Origin: Bacteroidaceae bacterium | Lineage (GTDB): Bacteria; Bacteroidota; Bacteroidia; Bacteroidales; Bacteroidaceae | Direction: 5' to 3' | Assembly: GCA_017517605.1 (NCBI GenBank) | Contig: JAFWYQ010000018.1 | Coordinates: forward strand, 1 to 40,385 | DNA length: 40,385 nucleotides | In this document: positions 30,928 through 39,147 of the stretch, in pieces | Layout: each line of letters begins with the position of its first letter | Numbering within the stretch: the first letter of the stretch is position 1 | Notes under the pieces: model-generated | The model's input: only the letters and a program-made list of their open reading frames with translations | The model's database searches: none | Told to the model about the DNA's origin: nothing | Position numbers and translations under genes: made by a program

Positions 30928-31728
30928 ATGAAACAGTTCATCGCTACATTCTTCCTCTTGATAGGCTTGTGCAACATGGCCACGGCGCAAGAGGGCATAT
31001 TTGTCCATTACGAAAAAATGCCCGAATACCCCGATGGGGAAAGGCAATGGAAAAAGGATAGGGATACCTACATGGAGACGAGGCTGAAGGAACTCTTCCC
31101 CGAAGCACACCCCGACAGTTTGGCTACTGATGAAACAAAACGAAGAATCATCATGCAATTCACCATCGACAAAAAGGGAGAAGTCCAAATGCCCTCCATC
31201 CTCCGAGGTCTCCATCCGATGCTTGACAATGAAGCCTTCCGCTACGTCCGCCAACTGCCTCGCTTCAAGCCCGGTACCATCAAAAGGGAACCACGAGACG
31301 TGAAGTTTACCCTGCCCCTGTTCGTCCATCCCTACTACTTGCGCCTGTTGGAAAGGAAAGAGCAGCAATCCACCGACACCACTGTCTATAAGGTGGTGGA
31401 AAAGATGCCTGAGTATCCGGGAGGGGTAAAGCAATTAGTTTCGGATGTACACATCTTCGGACAAAAGTTCATCAAGAGACATTTCCCTTATGATAACCCT
31501 TACTTTGGAGGGCACTTTTTATATAATAGGTATAGCATGGTCTCTTTCGTCATCCATGAAAACGGACAAGTGACCGATGCAGTCATCACAAGAAGTTCAG
31601 AAGATCCTCACTCCGACAGGGCCGCCCTGCTCTTTGTCAAGTCCATGCCCCGCTGGATACCGGGAGAACAGAAGGGCAAAAAGGTAAAAGTGAAATTCAC
31701 TCTTCCCTTCACACTACACTTGCAATAA
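30928..31728 (+). CDS. Secreted protein with two TonB C-terminal-like domains
   Basis: 266 residues with a signal peptide ending ATAQ (about residue 21). Domain 1 (about 28-135) has YEKMPEYPDGERQWKK, IIMQFTIDKKGEVQMPSI, FRYVRQLPRFKPGTIKRE and VKFTLPLF. Domain 2 (about 150-266) has YKVVEKMPEYPGGVKQL, MVSFVIHENGQVTDAVITR, SMPRWIPGEQKGKK and VKVKFTLPF. Domain 2 is much closer to the single domain of the preceding gene than to domain 1, which suggests a recent duplication or conversion between the neighbours. Domain 1 has diverged. The pair is probably one operon. The function is unknown. Confidence 0.83.
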   Translation: MKQFIATFFLLIGLCNMATAQEGIFVHYEKMPEYPDGERQWKKDRDTYMETRLKELFPEAHPDSLATDETKRRIIMQFTIDKKGEVQMPSILRGLHPMLDNEAFRYVRQLPRFKPGTIKREPRDVKFTLPLFVHPYYLRLLERKEQQSTDTTVYKVVEKMPEYPGGVKQLVSDVHIFGQKFIKRHFPYDNPYFGGHFLYNRYSMVSFVIHENGQVTDAVITRSSEDPHSDRAALLFVKSMPRWIPGEQKGKKVKVKFTLPFTLHLQ

Positions 31729-31748
31729 AATAAAGATAAGTTCACATT

Positions 31749-31836
31749 CAGTACCACTTAACAGATACTGCAGTACCTGTGCAATGATACTGCAGTACCT
31801 GTGCAATGATACTGCAGTACCTGTTAAGTGGTACTG
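31749..31836. repeat. Palindromic array of ATACTGCAGTACCTG units
   Basis: The ends CAGTACCACTTAACAG (31749-31764) and CTGTTAAGTGGTACTG (31821-31836) are perfect 16-bp inverted repeats. Between them are two full and one partial copy of a 22-base unit beginning ATACTGCAGTACCTGTGC, itself containing the palindrome GTACTGCAGTAC-like TACTGCAGTA. The whole can form a cruciform. It is related in style to 14094-14183. Confidence 0.9.
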
Positions 31837-31986
31837 AGAAGAGTACTCAATGGGGAAATTTACGGAATGTATATTGACGGTTTTAGTTGACTGCTTTTCG
31901 TCTTATTTATAATCATGGTTGACTGAGTCAAACCTTATTTTTAAATATCGTTGCCTTGTATAACTACCTGCTTATATCATATATAT

Positions 31987-32157
31987 GTAGCGTAACTATT
32001 CAGCGAAACAAATTATTTAGAACACAGAGGCACAGAGACACAGAGTTTTTTCCTTTTGTAGTGACAAATATGTTATCTCTGTGTCTCTGTGTCTCCGTGT
32101 CTTTGTGTTCTTCCCAATAAATTGAGCGTTTGTATTATCGCAGAATAGTTACTACGT
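31987..32157. repeat. Nested hairpin with ACACAGAG inner arms
   Basis: The inner left arm AACACAGAGGCACAGAGA... (32020-32045) pairs with CTCTGTGTCTCTGTGTC...GTGTTCTT (32077-32112). The outer arms GTAGCGTAACTATTCAGCGA (31987-32006) and TCGCAGAATAGTTACTACG (about 32138-32156) are also inverted. The rest of the 31729-32255 gap holds the array at 31749-31836, AT-rich sequence and the TPR-gene promoter, but no gene. Confidence 0.85.
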
Positions 32158-32212
32158 AACTCATTACTGTTAAATTATAAGAATAATTGAGCAGACAAGT
32201 GCAAGAAGCTGT

Positions 32213-32221
32213 TATCTTTGC
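32213..32221 (+). promoter_or_regulatory. Promoter -7 box of the TPR protein gene
   Basis: TATCTTTGC, with TTG at 32188-32190 after a 22-base spacer, lies 34 bases before the ATG at 32256. Confidence 0.65.
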
Positions 32222-32255
32222 ATTTTAAAACAATGTATATTACCCTTTAAGGAAT

Positions 32256-34406
32256 ATGATAGACATCAACAAAGCCGCTGAACTGCATACAATGGTGGCT
32301 GATTTAATAAGAAAAGAACAGTTGCTGACGGCTTATGCCAAAATGAAAGTGTTGGTAGAGGAAGCTGCAGATTGGAACTTGCGCTCTGAGTACGAGAACA
32401 TGACTGAAACCTACCAACGCATGTTGGACTTCATTGCCCAGAATATGGCAGACCCCGAGCGTGGAAAGATGTACCGCAACCTGATAGCCAAGAGTCTGAT
32501 ACTGAACGACCGACTGCTACGGGCCATACACATACAGGTGGGGACATCCTTATATTACAGGACTATCCGCGATTTACTGAGAACACCCCAAATGGTCAGT
32601 CTGTACGACGCTATCGAATGGATACGCCAATCCATAAAAGCCGATGGAGATGTTTCGCACAATATAGAGGTACAACACCGCCTGTTCAACACCTTGTGGA
32701 CATCCGACATCTGGAGTCCCAATGACCGCACATTGGTTTATGAGTTGCTACAGGAACTGCCCGAAAACTTGGCAGCCCTGTGTGTCAGTGCCATCACCAT
32801 GGGCCTGATGGAAATGTACGACCCGCAGAAATACCTGTTCCTCTTCGATGCCTACGCCCATCCTGCCAACATTGTCAACCAACGTGCGGTAACAGGTATC
32901 GCCTTAGGTTGCCTGATGCACGACAACCGTATGCGCAATAGTGGCGAAATAAGGGATTGCGTGAAAAGTTTCGAGGAAAATGCAGCATTCAAGAAAGACT
33001 TGCAATGTGCCCAGATGCAAATACTACGCAGCCGCGAAACAGAGAAAATCAGCAAGTTCATGAACGAAGAGTTCATCCCCGAAATGCTGAAGAATCCCGC
33101 TTTGAAAAAGGACAAGACTGGACTTGACAGCTTGGCTATTGAGGACACCATGAACCCCGAATGGGAAAAGTGGATTGAGAGCAAAGACGTGAAGAGCAAA
33201 ATGAACATCATGAACCAACTGTACACCACCGGTGCCGACATCCACATGGCCTCGTTTGCCAACATGAAGAACTTCCCCTTCTTTCGCGAAATTTCCAATT
33301 GGTTTCTGCCCTTCGACCCCAAGCATCCCGACGTAGCTATTGACAATTTGGGAGAGGATACATCAGGACTAAAAATAGTGCAACAGATGGTGGGGGGAAG
33401 TGAGTTCTGCGACTCTGACTGCTATTCCCTCTACCTTTTCCTTACAAGCCTGCCCCAAGGTACCCGTCAAATGATGTCACAACACATGCCTACTTTGACT
33501 GAGGAGATGCAAGAACAGATAAAAGAGTTGTATGCCCGCCAGAATGACCGAATCAATGTATGCAAGAAATATACGCAGAATGTATATCGTTTCTACAAAC
33601 TGTTCGCGCGTCGTCATGAATTCACAGATGTGTTCGACGAAGAGACCAATCTGCAATACTGCGACACACTTCATCCCTTGGTCAGCGACAGTGCCCATCT
33701 GCACGACGTGGCCATGCTCCTGTTCAACCAGAAGCACTACGAAGAGGCCGAAATGATGTATGCCAGTCTGGAAATGGCCACCATCCCCACGGTCGAAATA
33801 TCTCAAAAGCGTGGTTTCTGTCTGCAACAACTCAAGCGTTACGACGAGGCCATTGAACAATACGAGAATGCCGACCTGCAACATCCAAACAACCTATGGA
33901 ACCTGACACACCTGGCACAGTGTTGCAATTATGCCGACCAGCCCGAAAAGGCTGTACAATACTACCTGAAAGCTGAAGAAATATCGCCCGACGACCTGAA
34001 CCTGCAATTACAGACGGGTAACTGTCTGGCCAAGCTCGGACAGTACGACGAGGCTTTCAAACGATTCTTCAAGGTACATTATCTGGACGAAAAGTCTACA
34101 ACTGTCTGGCGGGCCATCGCCTGGTACTCGCTGATGGCAGGAAAGATGGAACAGGCCGAACGGTTCTACCGAATGATAGAGGACAACGGGGGCGACGACA
34201 ATGCTCCTGACCTGCTGAACATCGGACACATGCATTGGATAAACCAACGCTTTAGCGATGCAATAAAATATTATAAGAGATGCAGTCAGTCGGTTGGCGA
34301 AGAAACCTTCCGCGAAATGGTGCTCAGCGATGCTGACAGCCTCCTGCTGATGAATGTACCACCAATGGATATTCCCCTTATCTTGGATTTGGTGGCGAGT
34401 GAATAG
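32256..34406 (+). CDS. Large tetratricopeptide-repeat protein (716 aa)
   Basis: There is no signal peptide, so it is probably cytoplasmic. The N-terminal ~450 residues are helical without an obvious known domain (MIDINKAAELHTMVADLIRKEQLLTAYAKMKVLVEEAADWNLRSEYENM and on). The C-terminal ~250 residues are TPR-like: LLFNQKHYEEAEMMYASLE, LQQLKRYDEAIEQYENADLQHPNNLWNL, CCNYADQPEKAVQYYLKAEEISPDDLNLQLQTGNCLAKLGQYDEAFKRFFKVHYLD, and INQRFSDAIKYYKRC. TPR scaffolds mediate protein interactions; the partner is unknown. It is monocistronic, and its 3' end runs into the outer arm of a repeat hairpin. Confidence 0.88.
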   Translation: MIDINKAAELHTMVADLIRKEQLLTAYAKMKVLVEEAADWNLRSEYENMTETYQRMLDFIAQNMADPERGKMYRNLIAKSLILNDRLLRAIHIQVGTSLYYRTIRDLLRTPQMVSLYDAIEWIRQSIKADGDVSHNIEVQHRLFNTLWTSDIWSPNDRTLVYELLQELPENLAALCVSAITMGLMEMYDPQKYLFLFDAYAHPANIVNQRAVTGIALGCLMHDNRMRNSGEIRDCVKSFEENAAFKKDLQCAQMQILRSRETEKISKFMNEEFIPEMLKNPALKKDKTGLDSLAIEDTMNPEWEKWIESKDVKSKMNIMNQLYTTGADIHMASFANMKNFPFFREISNWFLPFDPKHPDVAIDNLGEDTSGLKIVQQMVGGSEFCDSDCYSLYLFLTSLPQGTRQMMSQHMPTLTEEMQEQIKELYARQNDRINVCKKYTQNVYRFYKLFARRHEFTDVFDEETNLQYCDTLHPLVSDSAHLHDVAMLLFNQKHYEEAEMMYASLEMATIPTVEISQKRGFCLQQLKRYDEAIEQYENADLQHPNNLWNLTHLAQCCNYADQPEKAVQYYLKAEEISPDDLNLQLQTGNCLAKLGQYDEAFKRFFKVHYLDEKSTTVWRAIAWYSLMAGKMEQAERFYRMIEDNGGDDNAPDLLNIGHMHWINQRFSDAIKYYKRCSQSVGEETFREMVLSDADSLLLMNVPPMDIPLILDLVASE

Positions 34407-34620
34407 TGAATAGCTACGAGTTTATTTAGAACACAGAGACACAAAAACACAGAGTTCTCCTTTTTGACAGAAGAAAAAAAGAAAAAAAACTCCCTTATGT
34501 TCTTATGTCTAAGAATTATATTTTGTCTAAGACTCTCTGTGTCTCCGTGTCTCTGTGTTCTAATAAAGATTTTCCGCATGGCTACTTGTCACTCGTAGCT
34601 TGTACTCGTCACTCATCACT
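34396..34620. repeat. Nested hairpin: ACACAGAG inner and GAGTGAATAG outer arms
   Basis: The inner left arm AACACAGAGACACAAAAAC... (34429-34455) pairs with CTCTCTGTGTCTCCGTGTC...GTGTTCTA (34532-34562). The outer left arm GGCGAGTGAATAGTGAATAG... (34394-34420) pairs with CTACTTGTCACTCGTAGC...CACTCATCACT (34582-34620). CCGCATGG, the second half of the common core, occurs at the outer-arm junction (34574-34581). It overlaps the last codons of the TPR gene and precedes aspT. Confidence 0.85.
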
Positions 34621-34679
34621 GATTTGTACCTTTTCCCCTAAAGAGCGTTTCCATAAAGAACTAATTAAACAGTTGCTTT

Positions 34680-36383
34680 ATGGAATGGATTATTGAATTA
34701 CTTAGAGACCATCCGGAGCTGGCCATCTTCCTGACATTGGCCTTGGGATTCTGGATAGGTAAGATTAAGGTGGGCAGCTTCAGTCTGGGTGTAGTTACCA
34801 GTGTGCTGCTCGTAGGTGTATTAATCGGACAGTTGGACATCCAGGTGGGTGGCCCATTGAAGTCTGTCTTTTTCCTTTTATTCTTGTTTGCCATCGGCTA
34901 CAAGGTGGGTCCCCAGTTCTTCCGTGGATTGAAGAAGGACGGCCTGCCGCAGGTCTATTTTGCCGTGCTGATGTGTGTGAGCTGTCTGTTGGTCACTTGG
35001 TTGCTGGCCAAGATGATGGGCTACAATGCCGGTGAGGCTGCCGGTCTGTTGTCGGGAGCACAGACTATCTCGGCAGTTATCGGTGTGGCAGGTGACACTA
35101 TCCAGAACCTCGACATCAGCAAGACGGCCCAACAGAACATGATCAACATCATCCCCGTGGCATACGCCGTCACCTACATCTTCGGTACGGCCGGTTCGGC
35201 ATGGATTCTTGGCAGTCTTGGCCCGCGTATGTTGGGTGGCCTTGACAAGGTGAAGCAGGCCTGCCGCGAGCTGGAGGGCAAGATGGGTGGTAACGACAAG
35301 GCCGACGAGCCGGGATTCATGAATGCCGACCGCCCGGTAGTGTTCCGTGCCTACGAGGTGGAGAACTCGTGGTTCGAAGACGGCAAGACGGTGGCCCAGC
35401 TCGAGGCCTACTTGTTGCAACAGGGCAAACGCCTCTTTGTGGAGCGTGTGCGTCAGGACAAGAATATCATCAACGACGTGAGTGCCGACCTTGTGTTGAA
35501 GCACGGCGACGAGGTGGTGCTCAGCGGTCGCCGCGAGTTCGTCATTGGCGAAGAGGGTTGGATTGGCGAGGAGGTCATCGACAACGACCTGCTGAACTTC
35601 CCCGTGGAGGTTCTCCCCGTATTGATTTCCAAGAAGAATTTTGAGGGACAGACATTGGGTGACATCCGTAGCCAGAAGTTCATGCACGGTGTCAGCGTGA
35701 AGAGCATTACCCGTTCGGGAGTGAACATCCCCGTGTTGGCCGGAACTACCATTGATGCGGGCGACACCGTGGAGTTGGTGGGACTGAGCCGCGAGGTGGA
35801 GTTGGCTGCCCATCAGTTGGGTGTTCCCGACCGTGCTACGAATGTGACGGACATGATATTCGTCGGCATCGGCATCCTGTTGGGCGGTATCGTGGGAGCC
35901 TTGGCCGTGCGCATCGGCGGTATCCCCATCAGCCTCAGCACCAGTGGCGGTGCCCTGATTGCCGGTTTGGTGTTCGGTTGGTTACGCTCGCGCCACCCCA
36001 ACTACGGCAAGATTCCCGAAGCCTCGTTGTGGATTCTCAATAACGTCGGCTTGAACATGTTCATCGCCGTGGTGGGCATCTCCGCAGGCCCCAGCTTCGT
36101 GAAGGGATTCTCCGAGATTGGTCCCATGATGTTCGTCATCGGTGCCATTGCCACCGCCATCCCGCTCTTCATCGGCCTGCTCCTGGCCAAGTATGTCTTC
36201 AAGTTCCACCCTGCCTTGGCATTGGGATGCTGTGCCGGAGCACGCACCACCACTGCCGCCCTCGGTGCCATTGAAGAGTCCGTCGGCAGCGAAACTCCCG
36301 CCCTCGGCTATACCATCACATACGCCATAGGCAACACCCTGCTCATCATCTGGGGAGTCGTCATCGTGCTGCTCTGCAGTTGA
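34680..36383 (+). CDS. aspT: Aspartate:alanine antiporter (AspT-like, AAE family)
   Basis: 567 residues. The layout is two membrane blocks around a cytoplasmic pair of TrkA-C (RCK_C) domains. Helices at about 15-165 include [21 protein letters not shown] and [14 protein letters not shown]. The soluble region at about 205-385 includes [16 protein letters not shown]...[18 protein letters not shown] and LGDIRSQ...GDTVELVGL. Helices at about 390-567 include [21 protein letters not shown] and [18 protein letters not shown]. The family exchanges aspartate for alanine; with the decarboxylase encoded next it would generate a proton-motive force. No good SD is present; the ATG at 34680 gives a natural N-terminus. 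Confidence 0.93.
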   Translation: MEWIIELLRDHPELAIFLTLALGFWIGKIKVGSFSLGVVTSVLLVGVLIGQLDIQVGGPLKSVFFLLFLFAIGYKVGPQFFRGLKKDGLPQVYFAVLMCVSCLLVTWLLAKMMGYNAGEAAGLLSGAQTISAVIGVAGDTIQNLDISKTAQQNMINIIPVAYAVTYIFGTAGSAWILGSLGPRMLGGLDKVKQACRELEGKMGGNDKADEPGFMNADRPVVFRAYEVENSWFEDGKTVAQLEAYLLQQGKRLFVERVRQDKNIINDVSADLVLKHGDEVVLSGRREFVIGEEGWIGEEVIDNDLLNFPVEVLPVLISKKNFEGQTLGDIRSQKFMHGVSVKSITRSGVNIPVLAGTTIDAGDTVELVGLSREVELAAHQLGVPDRATNVTDMIFVGIGILLGGIVGALAVRIGGIPISLSTSGGALIAGLVFGWLRSRHPNYGKIPEASLWILNNVGLNMFIAVVGISAGPSFVKGFSEIGPMMFVIGAIATAIPLFIGLLLAKYVFKFHPALALGCCAGARTTTAALGAIEESVGSETPALGYTITYAIGNTLLIIWGVVIVLLCS

Positions 36384-36403
36384 CCTTCCCGAGGGGGGCA
36401 AAA

Positions 36404-36567
36404 ATGACATCCCCGACGTCACCATACATGACATCCCTGACGTCACCATACATGACATCCCCGACGTCACCGTACATGACATCCCCGACGTCACCGTACA
36501 TGACATCCCCGACGTCACCGTACATGACATCCCCGACGTCATTAAACATGAGCCCCCGACCTCATTA
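36404..36567. repeat. 24-bp tandem repeat between aspT and aspartate decarboxylase genes
   Basis: Nearly seven head-to-tail copies of a 24-base unit begin at 36404, 36428, 36452, 36476, 36500, 36524 and, degenerate, 36548. Each starts ATGACATCCCCGACGTCA and carries the palindrome TGACGTCA-like GACGTC. The period is a multiple of three, so both strands are open for about 60 codons (M-T-S-P-T-S-P-Y repeats), but this is not considered a gene. It probably lies in the intercistronic region of one transcript. Confidence 0.93.
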
Positions 36568-36625
36568 GACCAATATGGCCAATAAGACTAATTAGACTAA
36601 TAAGACCAATTAACAATAGAAGATT

Positions 36626-38272
36626 ATGAAATACCTAAACGAAAAGAGTGAAGTCAGCCGCGACTTCGAACAACAGATGTCGAAGATAAGCCCCTTCGAA
36701 CTGAAGAACCGCCTGATAAACATGGCCGATGAGAGTGTAAAGAAGTTGGCCCACACCATGCTGAATGCCGGACGAGGCAACCCCAACTGGATTGCCACGA
36801 CCCCGCGCGAAGCCTTCTTCCTGCTCGGAAGTTTCGGACTGGAGGAGTGCCGCCGCACGTTCGACCTGCCCGAAGGCTTTGCCGGACTGCCACAGAAACC
36901 GGGCATCGCCCAACGCTTCGAGGAGTTCCTGAAACGTAATGAGGCTGCCCCCGGAGCCTGCATGTTGCGCAATGCCTACAACTACATGCTGATGGAACAT
37001 GCCGCCGACCCCGACGAACTGGTACACGAGTGGGCCGAAAGCGTCATCGGCGACCAATATCCCGTGCCCGACCGTGTGCTGAAATACACCGAAGTGGCCG
37101 TGCGCGACTACCTGAACCACGAACTGTGCGACAACCGCCCTCCCGTAGGAAACATGCAGCTCTTTGCCGTAGAAGGTGGAACAGCAGCCATGTGCTACAT
37201 CTTCGACTCACTGATGCAGAACCACCTGCTGCAACAAGGCGACAGCATCGCCCTCCTCGTGCCCGCCTTCACACCCTACATCGAGATTCCCGAACTGAAG
37301 CGCTACGACTTCGACGTGCTCCACATCCCCGCCAGCCGCATGACCGACGACGGCCTGCACCTATGGCAATACGAGGAGAAGGACATCAACAAGCTGCGCG
37401 ACCCGAAGTACAAGGCGCTCTTCATCATCAACCCCAGCAACCCGCCCAGCTACGCCCTTGCCCCCGACACCGTGGCACAAATCAAGGACATCGTCGACCG
37501 TTGGAACCCCAACCTGATGATAGTCACCGACGACGTGTATGCCACCTACATCCCCCACTTCCGCTCCGTGCTGGCCGACCTGCCACGCAACACCATCGGC
37601 GTCTATTCCTTCAGCAAGTACTTCGGCGCCACCGGCTGGCGTGCCGCCGTAGTGGCCATCTACGAGGACAACATCTTCGACCAACTGCTCCACAACCTGC
37701 CGCGCAAGCGCAAGTCCGAGCTGGCCAAACGATATGGCAGCCTCACCATGCACCCCGAGGATATGAAGTTCATCGACCGCATGGTGGCCGACAGCCGACA
37801 AGTGGGACTCAACCACACCGCCGGCCTCAGCCTCCCGCAACAGATGCAGATGTCGCTCTTCGCCCTCTTCAGCCTGATGGACAAGGAGAACAAGTACCGC
37901 ACCCGTATGCTCGACATCATCCAGAAGCGACTGAAAGCCCTGTGGGACAGCACCGGATTCACCCTCATTCCCGACCCCCTGCGTGCCGGATACTACAGCG
38001 AGATTGACATGCTCGTATGGGCCAAGAAGTTCTACGGTGAAGAGTTCGTCGATTACCTGAAGAAGAACTACAACCCCTTGGATGTAGTCTTCCGCCTCGC
38101 CACCGAGACCAGCCTTGTCGTCCTCAACGGCGGCGGCTTCGACGGACCCGAGTGGAGCGTCCGCGTCAGCCTCGCCAACCTCAACGAATCCGACTACGTC
38201 CGCATCGGACAAAGCATCCGTCAGATTCTCACCGAGTATGCCGAAGCCTGGAAGGGCGGTGAGTGCTGCTGA
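36626..38272 (+). CDS. asdA: Aspartate 4-decarboxylase (bifunctional aspartate aminotransferase type)
   Basis: 548 residues, close to known AsdA/AspD enzymes of about 530-550. This fold-type I PLP enzyme removes the beta-carboxyl of aspartate, giving alanine and carbon dioxide. The PLP lysine is in YSFSKYFGATGWR. Other family landmarks are AVEGGTAAMCYIFDSL, FIINPSNPPSYALA, IVTDDVYATYIPHF, and the C-terminal VVLNGGGFDGPEWSVRVSLANL. It is placed after aspT; together they form the electrogenic aspartate/alanine cycle, in which the internal decarboxylation consumes a proton. Confidence 0.96.
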   Translation: MKYLNEKSEVSRDFEQQMSKISPFELKNRLINMADESVKKLAHTMLNAGRGNPNWIATTPREAFFLLGSFGLEECRRTFDLPEGFAGLPQKPGIAQRFEEFLKRNEAAPGACMLRNAYNYMLMEHAADPDELVHEWAESVIGDQYPVPDRVLKYTEVAVRDYLNHELCDNRPPVGNMQLFAVEGGTAAMCYIFDSLMQNHLLQQGDSIALLVPAFTPYIEIPELKRYDFDVLHIPASRMTDDGLHLWQYEEKDINKLRDPKYKALFIINPSNPPSYALAPDTVAQIKDIVDRWNPNLMIVTDDVYATYIPHFRSVLADLPRNTIGVYSFSKYFGATGWRAAVVAIYEDNIFDQLLHNLPRKRKSELAKRYGSLTMHPEDMKFIDRMVADSRQVGLNHTAGLSLPQQMQMSLFALFSLMDKENKYRTRMLDIIQKRLKALWDSTGFTLIPDPLRAGYYSEIDMLVWAKKFYGEEFVDYLKKNYNPLDVVFRLATETSLVVLNGGGFDGPEWSVRVSLANLNESDYVRIGQSIRQILTEYAEAWKGGECC

Positions 38273-38308
38273 CCGGCACCATGACAACGTGTCACGATAG
38301 CCATTTTA

Positions 38309-38456
38309 TTCAGAACACAGAGACACAGAGACACAGAGGCTTTCAAGCAAAAGAACGAATATTCATTTAGGGGCATAAAGGCATAAACCCTTCTTACCCC
38401 TTCCGTTCTTCTGTCAAAAACAAATCTCTGTGACTCTGTGTCTCTGTGTTCTGAAT
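38309..38456. repeat. Hairpin with ACACAGAG arms and a structured loop
   Basis: The left arm ATTCAGAACACAGAGACAC...AGAG (38308-38338) pairs with CTCTGTGACTCTGTGTC...TTCTGAAT (38425-38455). The loop itself folds: AAGAACG (38350-38356) with CGTTCTT (38404-38410), and GGGG with CCCC inside it. The element fills the convergent gap between asdA and lemA and may terminate both. Confidence 0.87.
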
Positions 38457-38476
38457 AGAAAGTAGGATTGATATTC

Positions 38477-39055
38477 TCAGAACTCCACCTTCGGAGCCTT
38501 TTCGCTACCGGCCTCAGCCTCGAAGTAGGCACGCTTCTCAAAGCCGAAGATGCCGGCAACAATATTTTGCGGGAACTTGCGGATGTAGGTATTGTAGTCG
38601 CCCACCACTTCGTTGAAGTTGCGGCGCTCCACACTGATGCGGTTCTCAGTACCTTCCAACTGCGCCTGCAGTTCCTTGAAGTTCTCGTTGGCCTTCAAGT
38701 CGGGATAGGCTTCGGTGATGGCCAACAGTTTGCCAAGGGCACTGGTCACTTGTCCCTGTGCCTGCTGGTACTCCTTCAGCTTCTCAGGCGTAAGGTCGTC
38801 GGCATTCACCGTTATCTGAGTGGCCTTCGAACGGGCTTCCAATACAGCTGTCAAGGTACTCTGTTCGTGCTGGGCATATCCCTTCACGGTATTCACCAAG
38901 TTGGGAATAAGGTCCGAACGGCGCTGATACTGATTCTCCACATTACTCCAAGCCTTGTTCACAGCTTCTTCCTTCTCTGTCATCGTGTTGTAGCCACAGC
39001 TATTGAGGCTCACACAAGCCACAAGGGCCACAATAAGTTTACTGATTGTCTTCAT
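38477..39055 (-). CDS. lemA: LemA family lipoprotein
   Basis: 192 residues from ATG 39055 (MKTISKLIVALVACVSLNSC); the open frame extends nine codons further but the signal peptide favours this start. The lipobox is SLNSC. The LemA coiled-coil bundle shows YNTMTEKEEAVNKAWSNVENQYQRRSDLIPNLVNTVKGY, YQQAQGQVTSALGKLLAITEAYPDLKANENFKELQAQLEGTENRISVERRNFNEVV, and the end YNTYIRKFPQNIVAGIFGFEKRAYFEAEAG. The function is not well defined; it is often next to TPM-domain proteins, as here, and probably works with them in the envelope. Confidence 0.95.
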   Translation of the reverse strand: MKTISKLIVALVACVSLNSCGYNTMTEKEEAVNKAWSNVENQYQRRSDLIPNLVNTVKGYAQHEQSTLTAVLEARSKATQITVNADDLTPEKLKEYQQAQGQVTSALGKLLAITEAYPDLKANENFKELQAQLEGTENRISVERRNFNEVVGDYNTYIRKFPQNIVAGIFGFEKRAYFEAEAGSEKAPKVEF

Positions 39056-39074
39056 TTGATTTATGATTGTTAAA

Positions 39075-39147
39075 TTCTTCACTCTTCATTCTTCATTCTT
39101 CACTCTTCATTCTTCACTCTGCATTCTTCACTCTTCACTCTTCACTT
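39075..39147. repeat. CTTCACTCTTCATT tandem repeat between the TPM and lemA genes
   Basis: About ten degenerate seven-base units (CATTCTT, CACTCTT) follow one another head to tail, with no complementary arm. They separate two genes that would otherwise be a tight operon. The pattern resembles the single-arm repeat at 5411-5443. Confidence 0.75.

Noticed and set aside
36380..36568. Repetitive open frames on both strands (M-T-S-P-T-S-P-Y type)
   Set aside because: They arise because the 24-bp repeat unit is a multiple of three. Being open on both strands with no separate promoter argues against a real gene.
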